64,000 bases of DNA from Bagarius yarrelli (GCA_005784505.1 VCAZ01000207.1:418687-482686); one strand, 5' to 3'. Positions 1-12,000 are shown, counted from the stretch's first letter. The notes: generated from the letters alone by a model not told the origin. Numbers and translations: made by a program.

Positions 1-640
1 GTTTTATTTTGCTAAATTATTTTGTTGGATGTTTTGAAAACGAAGACTGCCATTTTCGTCGGTGCCGCTCGCTTTGCCATTAAAGCGCTTTCCTGAATAA
101 TTCATTTCTCATTGGCCGTTTATAATGTCCTTCTCGGCGTCTTTTTGTTTGCTCATTTTTCCTGCCTTTCTCTCCATTTTTTATACAGCTTAGTGCCCTT
201 TGTGCGCTTAAAGAAACTCTTTTGTGCGCGTGAAAGCGGAGCGTGAGCCTCATGGACTCGCGCGCTTTTGTCTCCTCAAGTTCATCCTCAAGTGTCCGAT
301 TGCGCACCGCGGAGTCGCCTTTCAGCGCGCAGCTCTTGGACAAATGTTTGATTAACTGATTTCGGCACAGTTTGCTTCCTGGCCCGTTCCGTTAACCTGC
401 AACTTTCCGACTAAAAACGGGGGGAATATATAAATATACACATCTGTTTTTAGGAGCTAGTGAACAAAGTTTTACAAATGTGAAATAATCCGAGTGGTTT
501 TAGCACTTCAGCGCTCATTCAAGCGTTTAAACTAAAGCTTAAACACACACCGACTGCAGCACAGCACACACTATACACCGTAAATAACAGCAACCCCCAA
601 ACAACCCCAAAATAACAACAACAACAAAAAACAACAACAC

Positions 641-675
<35 letters not shown>

Positions 676-911
676 TTATGCAGATATTCATTACGATTTT
701 TGCTACTTGATGAAGTTGCAATAAACAACTAGTTTTATTATTATTATTGTTGTTGTTGGTGGCAATGTGTGTGTATATGGAATCCATCTATAATGTCTGA
801 TAATATAAAATATATATAATCTGTAGTATTAACTGTAGCACGTGATCAAATTGTATTTCTAACAGGTTGCACGAGGTCTGTTACTATTATAGCTAAATCT
901 GCTGCTATAGC

Positions 912-977
<66 letters not shown>

Positions 978-1074
978 CAATTTTGAGTTGCCTATGTGTT
1001 GCATTCAGGTCGCTGTAATAAAGTAAATTCATTGCCAAAACTTTGCGCAAAAGTAGAAAGAAATGAAAACTTAC
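1..1074 (-). other. pax3: pax3 intron 4 (partial)
   Basis: This stretch lies between the left edge and the donor site of pax3 coding exon 4, so it is intron 4 of that gene. No exon is visible. It holds two trinucleotide runs (about 640-677 and 909-977) and a GC-rich first 350 bases. In vertebrates this intron is known to carry neural crest enhancers, so the GC-rich part could be regulatory, but nothing in the sequence proves it. The poly-Tyr and poly-Leu reading frames here are translations of TAA repeats, not genes. Confidence 0.6.
902..977. repeat. (AAT)n microsatellite
   Basis: About 25 uninterrupted AAT triplets in pax3 intron 4, about 100 bp downstream of the exon 4 donor on the gene strand. 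Confidence 0.95.
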
Positions 1075-1218
1075 ATCTGTCTCCCAAAATGCCATCGATG
1101 CTGTGTTTCGCACGTCTTTCGTTTTCTTCAAGCTCCCTCTTCTCAACTTCATCATCATCCTCCTCATCCTCCCCATTTCCGCCAAATTTACAGCGAAGTA
1201 TGCGACTGATCGCGCTGA
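1075..1218 (-). CDS. pax3: pax3 coding exon 4 (end of paired domain and linker)
   Basis: The exon reads VSAISRILRCKFGG, then an acidic linker rich in Glu and Asp, then RRAKHSIDGILGD. It corresponds to the SSISRILRSKFGK ... KKAKHSIDGIL part of Pax3. The acceptor is CTCTGCAG and the donor is AT|GTAAGT. Its 144 bp are open in phase 2/1. The linker is longer and more acidic than in the mammalian protein, and GILGD resembles Pax7, so the copy is divergent. Confidence 0.92.
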
Positions 1219-1821
1219 CTGCAGAGAGAGACACAGAAAATTTAAGTTTGTAATTTACTGTTTTTTCAGAAATTATATCGATTCTAAAAAAAAAAAATCT
1301 AAAATGTCGATATGAATTAAATAACTAATATTATTAATCAAGACTGTTATTGCTTTTATATCATTATTTTATATAGGCTACATAATGACACCAGATATGT
1401 GTTATCTATCACATGCCATTTAATACATAAACCAAAATAAATAAATAAATAAATGACTTCTAGACTCATGCGGTACCTGATGGCACGTTGTTTCTGTCAC
1501 AGATGCCGTCTTTCAGCAACTTATCTCGGATCTCCCAACTAAACATTCCCGGGTTGTCTTTCTTGTGTATTCTTCGATTTTCTTGTCCACATCAGGACTG
1601 GTGTTCTCTGCTGTAATTAATAACATTTGATAACACAACTAATCACTGTGAGTGTGAAAAAAACTGGAACAAAATATAAACTGCACTGATGCAATAAAGT
1701 GGAAAGTTTGCGTCCTCTGCACTAAAGATTTTTTTTTATGAAAATCCTTAGAGTACTCCTAACAAATTTTTATGTTTTTATATATATTATTTGTATATAT
1801 ATATATATATATCTATATATA

Positions 1822-1882
<61 letters not shown>

Positions 1883-1964
1883 ATATATATATTATATATA
1901 AAAACATACATATATATTTGTTATTTTATATATATTATATATAATATATATAATATATAATACA

Positions 1965-2018
<54 letters not shown>

Positions 2019-2667
2019 ATTTTAAAGAATTAGATTTTTTAGTATAATTCCGTCGAAATAATATTCCTTTAAAAATATTTAAAACTTTGTTAGATTTCCA
2101 GAACCGAAGAACAGAACGGGTCTTCGATGCACTGAAAGTGTTTTAAATATCACTTAAATGTAGTGAATATTATGTAATAATTCTAATGAGATGCCTGAGA
2201 GATGCGGACTATTGGAGAACGTGTCATTATAAGCAATGACACTTTTAGGGAAGTGGAACTTTGATTAATCTGATATATTTTAGTGTTAGTTCTAAATATT
2301 ATTTCAGAAATTATTCAGTCCCAATGTAATACCTTCGGCTTGCTACCTCCGATAGCGCCCGGCCGGATGGATCCCGTCTCCTGGTACCTGCACAGGATTT
2401 TAGACACGCAGCCGTGTGAGACGCGCAACTGGCGCGAGATGACGCACGGGCGGATCCCGTGATGTGCCATTTCTACGATTTTATGGCGAATGTGGTTGGG
2501 CAACGGGCGTCCATTAATAAAAACACCGCCGAGTTGGTTCACTCGGCCCTGGCCTAAAGGTGTGGAAACTGCAAAAAAAAATAGTATTTGCATTTATTAT
2601 CTGTTTTCTATGTAAACACAGTATGTAATAAAGCTTCAATAGATTAATCATAATAATCATAATAATC

Positions 2668-2700
<33 letters not shown>

Positions 2701-3210
2701 TTAATAATAATAATAATAACAATAATAATAATAGGGTTGTTGTTGTTATTATTATTATTATCGGTAATTTATACATCGACAACATTTTCTGCTGCAAAAC
2801 TTTTACTTTAATAAGTTTTTTCTATTACTTTATAAGCAGTCCGGTTCATAAAAACTTTTAGAAACTGCATATATTTAATATAATTTTTTTTTAGCTTTAC
2901 GCTGGAACTTTTGTCGATTGTAAATTCCGACATTTCTGTCGCGGCTTCTACGACTTGCTAAAACATTTATATCAGTTAATGCAACTTTCGGTCACACTGT
3001 TCACTAAGTGTTTTCCTCCGACTGACTTTACATCTAATGCATTAACAGGAAGTCACTGGTTGCTTTAAAAAAAAAAGATCCAAAAATGATGGTTATAGTA
3101 GGAAAGAAAGTATTTTTATGCCCTACCTTCGAGCGAATAACCCCCTCTCGGATAGTTTGTGGTGGTGTGGGTCGCACCATCCTGGGAATGCCCCCTGCTA
3201 AGGCGGCCAT
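1075..3210 (-). CDS. pax3: pax3 (paired box 3), 5' part, coding exons 1-4; frame disrupted in exons 1 and 3
   Basis: Pax3 is a nuclear transcription factor with a paired domain and a homeodomain that acts in neural crest, dorsal neural tube and muscle precursors. Coding exons on the minus strand are 3127-3210, 2333-2568, 1477-1605 and 1075-1218, all with GT-AG sites. Exon 2 (236 bp, the family's usual size) encodes GQGRVNQLGGVFINGR through GGSKPK, the N-terminal paired-domain half; the GGSKPK ending fits Pax3 better than Pax7 (GGSKPR). Exon 4 ends with AKHSIDGILGD, before the octapeptide/homeodomain region. The neighbour acsl3 also supports pax3. Exon 1 is one base short and exon 3 has two extra bases relative to the conserved frame, so the genomic reading does not give an open protein. 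The divergence of exons 1 and 4 suggests the more derived teleost copy (pax3b-like), but that is inference. The homeodomain exons lie beyond the left edge. Confidence 0.88.
1477..1605 (-). CDS. pax3: pax3 coding exon 3, paired-domain C-terminal half, with a 2-base insertion
   Basis: The first part reads NTSPDVDKKIEEY (family VTTPDVEKKIEEY). The second part reads KKDNPGMFSWEIRDKLL and DGICDRNNVPS in another frame. The exon is 129 bp where the Q-minus Pax3 form needs 127. The extra two bases are best explained by a duplicated dinucleotide at about 1565-1568 (TACAC where TAC is expected). The acceptor region carries several AG choices (CAGCAGAG), which resembles the known Q-plus/Q-minus splice choice of Pax3/Pax7; the in-frame choice here is the last AG. 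Confidence 0.85.
1790..2014. repeat. (TA)n microsatellite
   Basis: Imperfect TA dinucleotide repeats of about 220 bp in pax3 intron 2, broken by short non-TA pieces. Length here is likely unstable between individuals. Confidence 0.95.
2333..2568 (-). CDS. pax3: pax3 coding exon 2, paired-domain N-terminal half
   Basis: This 236 bp exon begins VSTPLGQGRVNQLGG and ends GAIGGSKPK, covering the beta-hairpin and the first helix-turn-helix of the paired domain. The acceptor follows a long T run ending GCAG, and the donor is AAG|GTATTA. The frame is fully open, and the residues appear the same as the mammalian Pax3 paired domain as I recall it. Phase is 1 at the start and 0 at the end. Confidence 0.97.
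2650..2762. repeat. (AAT)n microsatellite
   Basis: AAT/ATA triplets followed by ATT triplets in pax3 intron 1. The two halves are roughly reverse complements and could fold on each other. Confidence 0.9.
3127..3210 (-). CDS. pax3: pax3 coding exon 1, with a 1-base deletion
   Basis: From ATG at 3210 the frame reads MAALAGGIPRMVRP, which matches the Pax3/Pax7 start (M-x-x-L-x-G-x-x-P-R-M-x-R-P). Further on, the recognisable NYPRGGYSLE (family NYPRSGFPLE) lies in another frame. The switch falls between about 3157 and 3171, in a C/A-rich run. The exon is 84 bp, one short of the length needed to join exon 2 in phase. Read as given, translation would run into TAG soon after entering exon 2. The donor is GAAG|GTAGGG. 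Confidence 0.8.
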
Positions 3211-3564
3211 GTCCCGAATTCCTAAGGAACGGCAACGAGGACACTAAACTGCGGAATTAATAGCGTATTTAAAGATCCAGATGAAATCTGTTTAAGGGCA
3301 GGTGCTGCCAGTTCTCTCCGGCTGACCAGATGTCAGTGTAACGCGTCCCTAGAAAATCAACTTCGTGGGAAAAATCACTCAGAAACGTCCTCAGAAAAGA
3401 AACGAAGTTAGCGAGTGATATCCAAATGATGTTCCTGGAATGAAAATGGAGAAGTTAACGCTGCTCGGTGCCGCCGCGCGGACGCACTTGTTGTGCGGAT
3501 TGATTCGGCGTCCGGTAGCGAAACATTTTATCAGTTGAAGAGTTGTTTCCCTACAGTGGACCGG

Positions 3565-3625
3565 GGTCTGTGATTGGCTGAGAGAGGGCGGGTCCTGAGA
3601 ACCGACGGCGTGCTCTGATTGGACC
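3565..3625 (-). promoter_or_regulatory. pax3: Probable pax3 core promoter: two CCAAT boxes and a GC box
   Basis: Read on the minus strand, CCAAT occurs at 3618-3622 and again at 3573-3577, with a CCCGCCC GC box between them (3586-3592). They lie about 360-410 bp upstream of the pax3 start codon, in a locally GC-rich stretch, as expected for a proximal promoter. No TATA box is obvious. The transcription start is not determinable; I infer it lies between 3.3 and 3.55 kb. Confidence 0.5.
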
Positions 3626-3649
3626 AAACCTGGAAAGTTTAATTGTGCT

Positions 3650-5705
3650 GTGACCTCAAGGGTTCAAGGCGATGTAAGACTGACAAAAACTTATTTTTGG
3701 TTCAATTTGGAAAAGTTCTCGATGCACATATTGTGAGTCAAATTTTGGCCTTTATTTTCTTTTTTGTTTTTATTACAACTATATTAAACTAATCATGAAC
3801 ACTTACTTCAACACAGTTAAACAACAACAATAAGCAGAAGGTCCGAAAAACATCGATTGTGCTTTCACAGGCGTTTTAAAGAGAAGGGTCGCAGGTCTGG
3901 TGTAAGGAGCGCAACGCAAAGCTCCCAGCAGGACATGACGCCGCAGAGACCCTAAACTCTGTCTTTAAAAACGGAGACAATCCAGTAGGCCCATGCACCT
4001 TATTCTCTCAGGCATTAACTCCTCTCTGCAGCCCATTTTACTGCAACCCCTCTCCTCTTCCCAGGTCTCTTATTCTTATTGTTTGTAGGTGAGCTCGAGT
4101 TGGGGACAGTCTCCCCTTTTTCTGTATGTCCTCTAAATCATTTTGTCTCTCTGTTTTGCAGCTCTCATTGAGCTCCTCGTGTCAGTCAAATCCTTTCATG
4201 CACATTGAAAACTTCCCAATCGATCACTGAACTGGAAGTTTCTATCATCTGAAACAAAGCCTCGTCGTTTCCTTCCTCATCACACACAACAGACACACAA
4301 CATTAAAGCTACTTAGCACTCCAGGCTACTGTACACATCTTTCTAGCAGGACACCACATGTGCGTCTTCTCTGAAAGACAACAGAAGTCAATAAAGTTTC
4401 CGGGTCATTCCATCATTCTTTACAGAATATAAGAGAATTTGCTAATCGCGTTTGGTTCCATTTTTCTTGCGTTAAACAATTTATTTTCCCTTCCACGTAT
4501 GTGACTAATGGGGCAAATACGTCAGCTGTCATCGGTGATAATCTGCACCGGGACGTGCGGACAGTTGAATATTTAACCCTTTGCTCTCTCAGTGGCGGAA
4601 AGTTTCACTGACTTACAAGTCGAATTTTGCGCATATGAAGCGTGAAAATCTTTACAGATCCAGCAGCAAAACGCGAAGCTGATCCTCACTGTGGGAACCG
4701 GTGTTTACACCATCCACCTGACGCATCGCTACGAACAACCTGTTATACAGGGACCCAATAAACATCTACACAATTCCTCAAAATATTTCATCTGGTTGGT
4801 TAGACACGGTGTAATGTAACTAAAAAAGCACCCGAAAAGTCATCAACAAGTCATTCCTTTTTTTATGCTAAAAAGTAAAAAAAAAATGTTTTTCTTTGTT
4901 AACAAATTAAAACCAGCTTTTATAAATTATTGCATAATTTTATATTATTATTATTTATTATTATTATTATTTTTATTATTAAACACATTTGTTATAAAGT
5001 TTTCCACACTATTTTTAAAAACAAATTTTACAACTATTATCTGTCGTGGATCATAAATTTGGATGAAATCTGCATTATATGCAGATGTTATTTTATAATA
5101 ACAGCAAAAATCATTATATGATTGTTTATATGATTATTGCTGCGCCTTGGATGATTTATTAGGGTTGTGGCTGATGGCAGTAGCTTGTCTAGTTCAGCTT
5201 AAGTTTAGCTGCATATCTAAGACTCTTAGAAGAAATAACTGAGAGTAGAAACAGAAGTAGGCGATGGAAATAAAGTCCTCATTAAAGCAGTTATTGGCTG
5301 CATTAACATCTCTCGCTCTTTGTAAAAATGTAAAGCAACTTCAAATGTTGTGTTAGCGAAGGGCCGCGGGAACAAAAGCGCGCGGGAGGGAAGGGCGGCC
5401 GGAACACGGGAAGCCTTTCACGTGCTAACATGCAACTTGTTCTTATTCTAAAAAGCAAACTTCACAGGGGAAACACTTTGGAGGGCAACTCGTGATGTTA
5501 CACTATACTATCAGGGGCATTTGGGATCTTTTTCATTCGCTTGTTCCACTGGATTTAAGTCGATAAATATGTGCAGGTCTTAGAAAAATATCAGAATGAA
5601 AACCAGTCTGCCATCAACAAGTCCCAAAAACTACACGGAGAAAATGCTAAGCTTTTTTTCGAATGTGAATTGCATTTTTTAAAATTATTATAATTTTTGT
5701 TGTTA

Positions 5706-5744
<39 letters not shown>

Positions 5745-7180
5745 ACGTGGTTAGTGCACTGTAGAATAGTCTTTAGGTGTTAGCAACACGTGGAACTACA
5801 TTTGTAAAGGTTTATACTATTTAACTTAATATTAAAATATTCCAAAAACCTCCGGAAATGGCGATAAAATGTACACTTTATATTTCTGCTTGTTTTGACA
5901 CAATAGTTTTACTCTGATCTCCAAAACAAACAATTATTTTGCAAATAAATATTTAGGCAAATGTGATGATGCTTCTACATGTAAATGTTAATTTTGTTTA
6001 ATGATTAGTTAATTACTTACCAATATTTTTTATTGATTTTTAACATACAACAAAGTAAACATGTAGTGTTTCGATTATTACCAACTAATCATTATTTAAT
6101 GACATAGTTTTTCTTATTATTTGTTTATTTATCTTCAACAGCCTGTACACAGTGTTCATTCTTTTATCTCCATCTATAATCTTTTTTGGTGACTCTTATA
6201 TGGCTCATAAACTCTGCTATGATATGTATAATTCCTCAAATAAACTGTGATGCTGAAGCACAAAGGACAAGAGCTGTAACTCAATTCCGTCAGAATCTCT
6301 GTGTGTGTGTGTGTGTGTGTGTGGGGGGGGGGGGGTATGACCAGAGAGTCCGTTTGATTATGCTTAAAGGGATATTGGATATCCATGTCAAATCAATTAA
6401 AGAGCAAAAAATCCAAGTCAGAAAATTTTCTCCATCAGTGGGAGAAAAAACATCATAAATAAAGAGGCGAATGTCAGGTTAAAGGAAAAAACGCAAACCT
6501 GTTGCGGGTTCAGCGTGAATCTCAGCCAATCGCGTGTCTTTCCTTAAAGGACATGTATTAAGTTCAAGCTATAGTAAAGTTTAGTGCAAAGCATGTTGTG
6601 CTGTGTAGGTAATGTTACACACCGCTTTAACAGAGATGCCCGGTTGACCTGAGCGAAAACTGGATCTTATTCACATTTACGGCTTTATATGTGTATATAT
6701 ATATTTTCCTAAATTAAATGCAAACCTAAAATATTTCTTCCAAACAAAGGCCAAATCTGTAGCCAAATATTAAAGGCTAAATTCCCTGAAGCAGCTGTTC
6801 TGCTGATTGATGGTCATGTGGTAAATACTTGTTACTGTTGCACATCGAAAAGTCGAGCTGGCGAATTTAATTCGTTTTCAGTAATTGCAGTGACGTCATT
6901 TAAGTCTATTTTTCCTATTCTTGTATATGTGTATAGGCGATACAACAAACAAGTGACCCTAAACAGTAAAATACGATTAAAGAAAATGTTCTAGACTTTT
7001 TTTACGCATGCAACCGAATCAGTCACGTTTGCAGCCCATTTTAACTGTGGCAATTAGCAGTGCGCTCAGTTTTATTCCCTGAAATAACTGTGCGCTTGGC
7101 GGTTTTAATTACATGCCATTTACGAACGCAGATCCAGTGTTTCTGGGCTACAGAACCACTGACACTGGCATTCAGGGGGA
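3650..7180. other. pax3 upstream intergenic DNA, no gene seen
   Basis: No coding exon is recognisable. Simple repeats are present: ATT runs near 4945-4980 and 5705-5745, and a TG/G run at 6299-6335. Possible regulatory motifs are a TGATTGATGG Pbx/Hox-type site at 6804-6813 and a full palindromic CRE (TGACGTCA) at 6891-6898. A GC-rich island lies near 5355-5425. Confidence 0.5.
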
Positions 7181-7183
7181 ACT

Positions 7184-7226
7184 CGAGAGAGAGAGAGAGA
7201 GAGGGAGGGAGGGAGGGAGGGAGGGT
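7184..7226. repeat. (GA)n/(GGGA)n microsatellite
   Basis: A GA dinucleotide run passes directly into GGGA tetranucleotides. Confidence 0.9.
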
Positions 7227-8559
7227 GAGAAACTGAAAAGGCCTTCTTGGAGGTAAAGACTAAAGCGGTTGTATGGTTTGTGCCCGGAGGCATGTGGATA
7301 TGGCTTTACAGGATGGGGTGATTTTATTGCCCCCGTGGTGAACCTGCATAGAGTTAGCGCGCTGGAGGTAAAATCGTCAGGTGAGCGCGGCGTCCAGCAG
7401 AGATCCGCTCAACAGGCGTCCAACATCAGAGACACGGTGAGCTGCAACACCGCAAGTGCGCTTTAAACATCCCCACCCGAGACTCACTATAGTTATTAGT
7501 AACCACCAAATCTCTTGGTCCTCACACGTTAGGCTTTCACACCGACTGCCTGGTAGACATGTGCGATGTTGTAATGCTGTAGGCAAATCGATCGATAAGC
7601 GTCTATTGTAAATCCATGATTTGTGTTCAAGTATTTGCGTCCAGTGTCCAAAGCCAACACATTTACACCTTGCATGCGTGTCTTTCTATTACGACCAGTA
7701 GATGGCGCCTACGCGAGCTGACCAAAATACCCACTTTCCACAGTAAATATTCTACCGAAGTTTTCCATCCGTTATTTGACTTCAGACACATCTGTACAAA
7801 TACTGCCAACTTAATATAGAAGACTGGGGTTAATAAACATATGTGTGGTTCTCCTGACTCAGAAAATATGTCATAGACACAAATCTCGGCCCTAAATGGA
7901 AGAAATCAGAGGTTGAGGGTGATGTTGACAAAAAGACACGTGGTTAAACACATAGAGAAAGAGTACAAAGACCAAGTTCTACAGCAAATGATCCAAAATA
8001 TATTTTTTACATGACAATCAAAAATATTTATATCAACAATGGTGGTATATATAATTATCATTTTAATTTAATTCCCAGTTTAAATGATCACATTGACTTT
8101 ATCCTCGCTGATTCTCAGACTAAACAGGAAAATTCATACAATATCAATATTTTATTATATCAATATTTATACCATAAAGCATATTTTAAAGATCAATAAA
8201 TGATATAAAATGCAGCTATTAATCTCTTTAAAGCCTGATAAAAAATTGCCATTTTGTTGAATAAACCGTTTATACATTATATTACTTTAAATAAAGTCTA
8301 CATATTAAATGTCATACTTAAGAATGATTAATAATTATTAATTTAAATAATTTCTACCAAAACTGTCAATTTAATTTATTTAATCTGACATTTCTGAAAA
8401 TTCTTTATCGAATCTGCATTAACATTAAATACATTTTAGCTTCCAAGCCTTTCTTTAAAGGCTATATAATAAATAATTTATTATAAATAATTTATTATAT
8501 ATACTATAAATAATTTTTTCATAAAATAATACAGTATGTGTTCACCAAAACGCTTTTTT

Positions 8560-8880
8560 TTAGCAGATATTTATGTACTTATAACTAAACAATGAACTGT
8601 CAACACCGTCTTCTTTCTGCAAGTTAATTTTAGATTGCTGATCTAATTACTGTGAAGTGGACATGATTTAACTAAATATAAATAAGTAATTAAACACCCC
8701 ATCCATCGCATTCAATTAAGATCTTTCCAAGATAACTGTACAGAGAAGTAATTAATTACTGCTTTAAAAATACACGCAGTTTCAGCACCACACCCGGCGG
8801 ACAGCTCCTCTGTTCTAATGAGTTCCGCTTGTTCACGCCTGCAGGCTTCACAATCCCTTACAGCTGCACATGAATAACAC
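8560..8880. promoter_or_regulatory. Candidate conserved noncoding element upstream of pax3
   Basis: This AT-rich but non-repetitive stretch is dense in TAAT/ATTA homeodomain cores and holds a perfect 12-base palindrome GTAATTAATTAC (8748-8759). Within it TAAT-TA-ATTA is a P2-type paired-homeodomain dimer site. The texture resembles conserved enhancers, but conservation cannot be tested from one sequence. Confidence 0.3.
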
Positions 8881-8999
8881 AAAGGACTTCCTGGCTATCA
8901 GGTTAGAAAGAAGAATAAAACAACAAGTCACAATATTGTACCATTTAATATGCTATTGCTTTTAATGACAATTTAACACTAATATTCAGTAGCTATAGA

Positions 9000-9037
9000 G
9001 TAAGATCCTTAACCCACTTACAATAAATTATGTACAC

Positions 9038-9068
<31 letters not shown>

Positions 9069-12000
9069 CAAGATTTATAGTTAAAAACTAAAATAAGAAT
9101 GTTAAAAATGTACCTAAACAGGCACAACACAAAAAAAGCTATAAAATCTAGGTTCCCCTAGAGGTTAGCACGGTGTTATGTGAAGTAGCTTCAGGCTGTT
9201 ATACCCAGGCTGAACCAGTTACCCCACTTTCCCCTTTCCTGACACACTGACCACTTAACCTGCTCTTTGATCTGACATGGCCTTTGGACACAGAGGATAC
9301 ACACACATCCTGCCACAGATGCAAGACACAACACAACAGCAGACAAAAGGTTAGTGCTACATCCTCTGCATTTCCAATCCCGGTGTGGTCTGTAGTTAAC
9401 CGAAATCGGTTTTAAATCAGCATCGCTGTGTATCATTGGATAATATAAAGATCTTTATAAATGAACAGTGGATTCAATGTGACGAGTTATCAGGTGCTTA
9501 TCGATCCAATGCACAAGGTCACATAAAGAGGCAGCATTTATAAAGCTTTTACAAAGCCAGTGCCTTTAATGCAAGTCGGGATTCAGTCTAACGTAATGCA
9601 CTAAATTTGGTTTGGGGAGAAGAAATGTTGGAACTTAAACAAGGAATGTACAAAGTGGCGTAGGAACTGCAAAATAAAACAAAATAATTTCACGTTTATT
9701 TCTGTTGACAACTAAAATTGATGGCGCCCAGTTTGTCCCTTAACACTATAGTTTGAAGCGGTTACAAAGCACGACTTCTTGAAATAATCGAATTACTTTT
9801 TAGTCAGTTCAAGCTTTTGAAATCAGTATTTGGAACACAGCCCCAGGCAGGGATAATCTCGTGTGCTTCTTTTAACTCCCAATCCTTCTCTAGTCTTATT
9901 CCAGCTTGCATCCTTCTTCCACCAGCAGGATGTGCTCACAACTGACCCCTTTAATTGGATCTGAACCCTGGCTTAGTTCACATGCAGGGTGAGTGGAGTG
10001 AAATGTCTTTATTCCTAACAGTTATATTGGGCCATAAATTGTTTTCATTGTTCGACTGGGCTGTAAATGTGTACCGGAATCTGTAATGATGAGTGTAATG
10101 AGGACAGAGTAACACCTTTCACAATGTATTAGCTTAAGGTCATAACCCTTTCTCTCAATGAAATTAATATTTAACCAGGCACTACGGATCATTGTTTCCA
10201 AGCCAGTATGTGTCTGCATCTGAGGGTGTGATTGTAATGTCTTGTTAAATATTTGCTAATTGGAGTAAAGTATAAAAAATAACAGAAATATATACTTTAC
10301 GATTATTTACAACATGACTTTTCTAAATTAGCTAAGCTTGTAAAACAATTCCAGTGTTTGAAAACAGCAATAGGGCCCCATGGCAGCTTAACGGGATTGG
10401 GATCTCTCTTGGTTTAATTATTCCTCTTTAGAATTAAAAGTTAAAGTGTAGGTAGCTCATTTTTAAGCATGTCAGTAGGGATTCGCCTATTAGCCACATT
10501 AGAATTGCTGAGATCAGGCAAGGATACTTGGCATGAGGTCAGCATAGCAGTATATCCCAGAAGTATCTGGTAAGGTTGTGGTCAGGTGTCTGTGCAAGCC
10601 ACAACAAACAACAAAAATCATGTCTTCATTGAGCTGATTTTAAGGCTTCAATCCCAATAAAGAAAAATCATAATTCTCTAATATACTGTGTGCTTACAAC
10701 TTTGATGACGTCATGTAAATGTAATGCTCAAGTGTCCACAAACTTGTGAACTTGTAGTGTGGACTGAATGATTGATGTTCGTTTGAGATAATTTGTAATA
10801 TACATCATTATTCCATTGTTCAGTTATGCCAAATTAGCCTTATGTTATGTATGTCTACAGAATTCTTATATAGTAAAGTATATTCTGTCTAGAATAGGCT
10901 ACAGACAAGAAAAAAGTTTTGGGGACCCTTTTGTCAATTATAAACTATGTGTTCTCGGGCAAAATTATTATTTTATGTAATATTTTAGACTAATATTATA
11001 ACTTTGACAATATATTTAGCAAAAAAAGGAGCCAAGGTGGTCACGGGGCCGTAAGTGGCCGCTTAGTTTGTTCATGCCTTGGGTCAGTTCTGGCTACATA
11101 TATACAAAAATAAAGCAATTATTCATGAATAAACAGATGGATGGATGGATGGATGGATAGATAAATAAAAGGAAATCTACCAAGTGATGTATTTTGTCTT
11201 TATTTATAATACAGTTGCCTCATAAATCTCTCTACTTTGGTATTTAAGAAGAATTATGGCGAGGTGCCTTATTTCAATAGTGCAAAAGAAGCAAAGCTTT
11301 ATTACTTTAATAAATATAATCAATAACAGTAATGAATGAAGCACAGCCTCATTAAAAACTCGACTAATTAGTGCGATGCCACTATAACATTGGCACGCAG
11401 TTTCACAGATTAAACACAAAAGAGACCGCTGATTCTGTGAAGAATTACATAAAGGGATACAAGCTCACAATTCCGTTCTACTGTGTTGGTGAACTACACA
11501 AGCTCTGGATTCTGTTTTTCCCAGCCAGACGTGTGCGACCCTGACCTGGCATGATGGGCTGTTCACACAAAGCAGGTATTTGTTTTTCAGGGTCCAGAGT
11601 TGATGTTGCCCTCTCTTGAGTCTATTCAAAGGCTTATCCATCCTTGTGCTTAGCTAGTCCATGAATAATGCTCCTAAAATGCCCTTAGGGACAAAGAGTT
11701 GGGAAGAATGGACTACCACTGGGGGCAAAAAGCAACATACTGACCCAGACAACTGCAGAGAGAGAGCGGCAGGGGACATTTAGTCTGTCTGTAGGGCTTA
11801 GAGTTGAAGATTACCTTTGAAATCTGCACCCCACCTCTTAGCCACCTCTCTCATGTCCTTGCTCGTTCTATTTTTTTGTCTTCTTTGTTTTCTTTAAATT
11901 AATTTGCTTTCAATAAATATATATACCCCTAATCTCACTCTATATTTTTGATGCTTTTCTCTCTCTCTCTTTATTTTTTTTTTTCTCTTCTATCCCCAGT

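Noticed and set aside
2333..2568. Assignment as pax7 rather than pax3
   Set aside because: Exon 2 ends GGSKPK (Pax3) rather than GGSKPR, and the neighbour acsl3 matches the PAX3 region; the Pax7-like GILGD in exon 4 leaves slight doubt.
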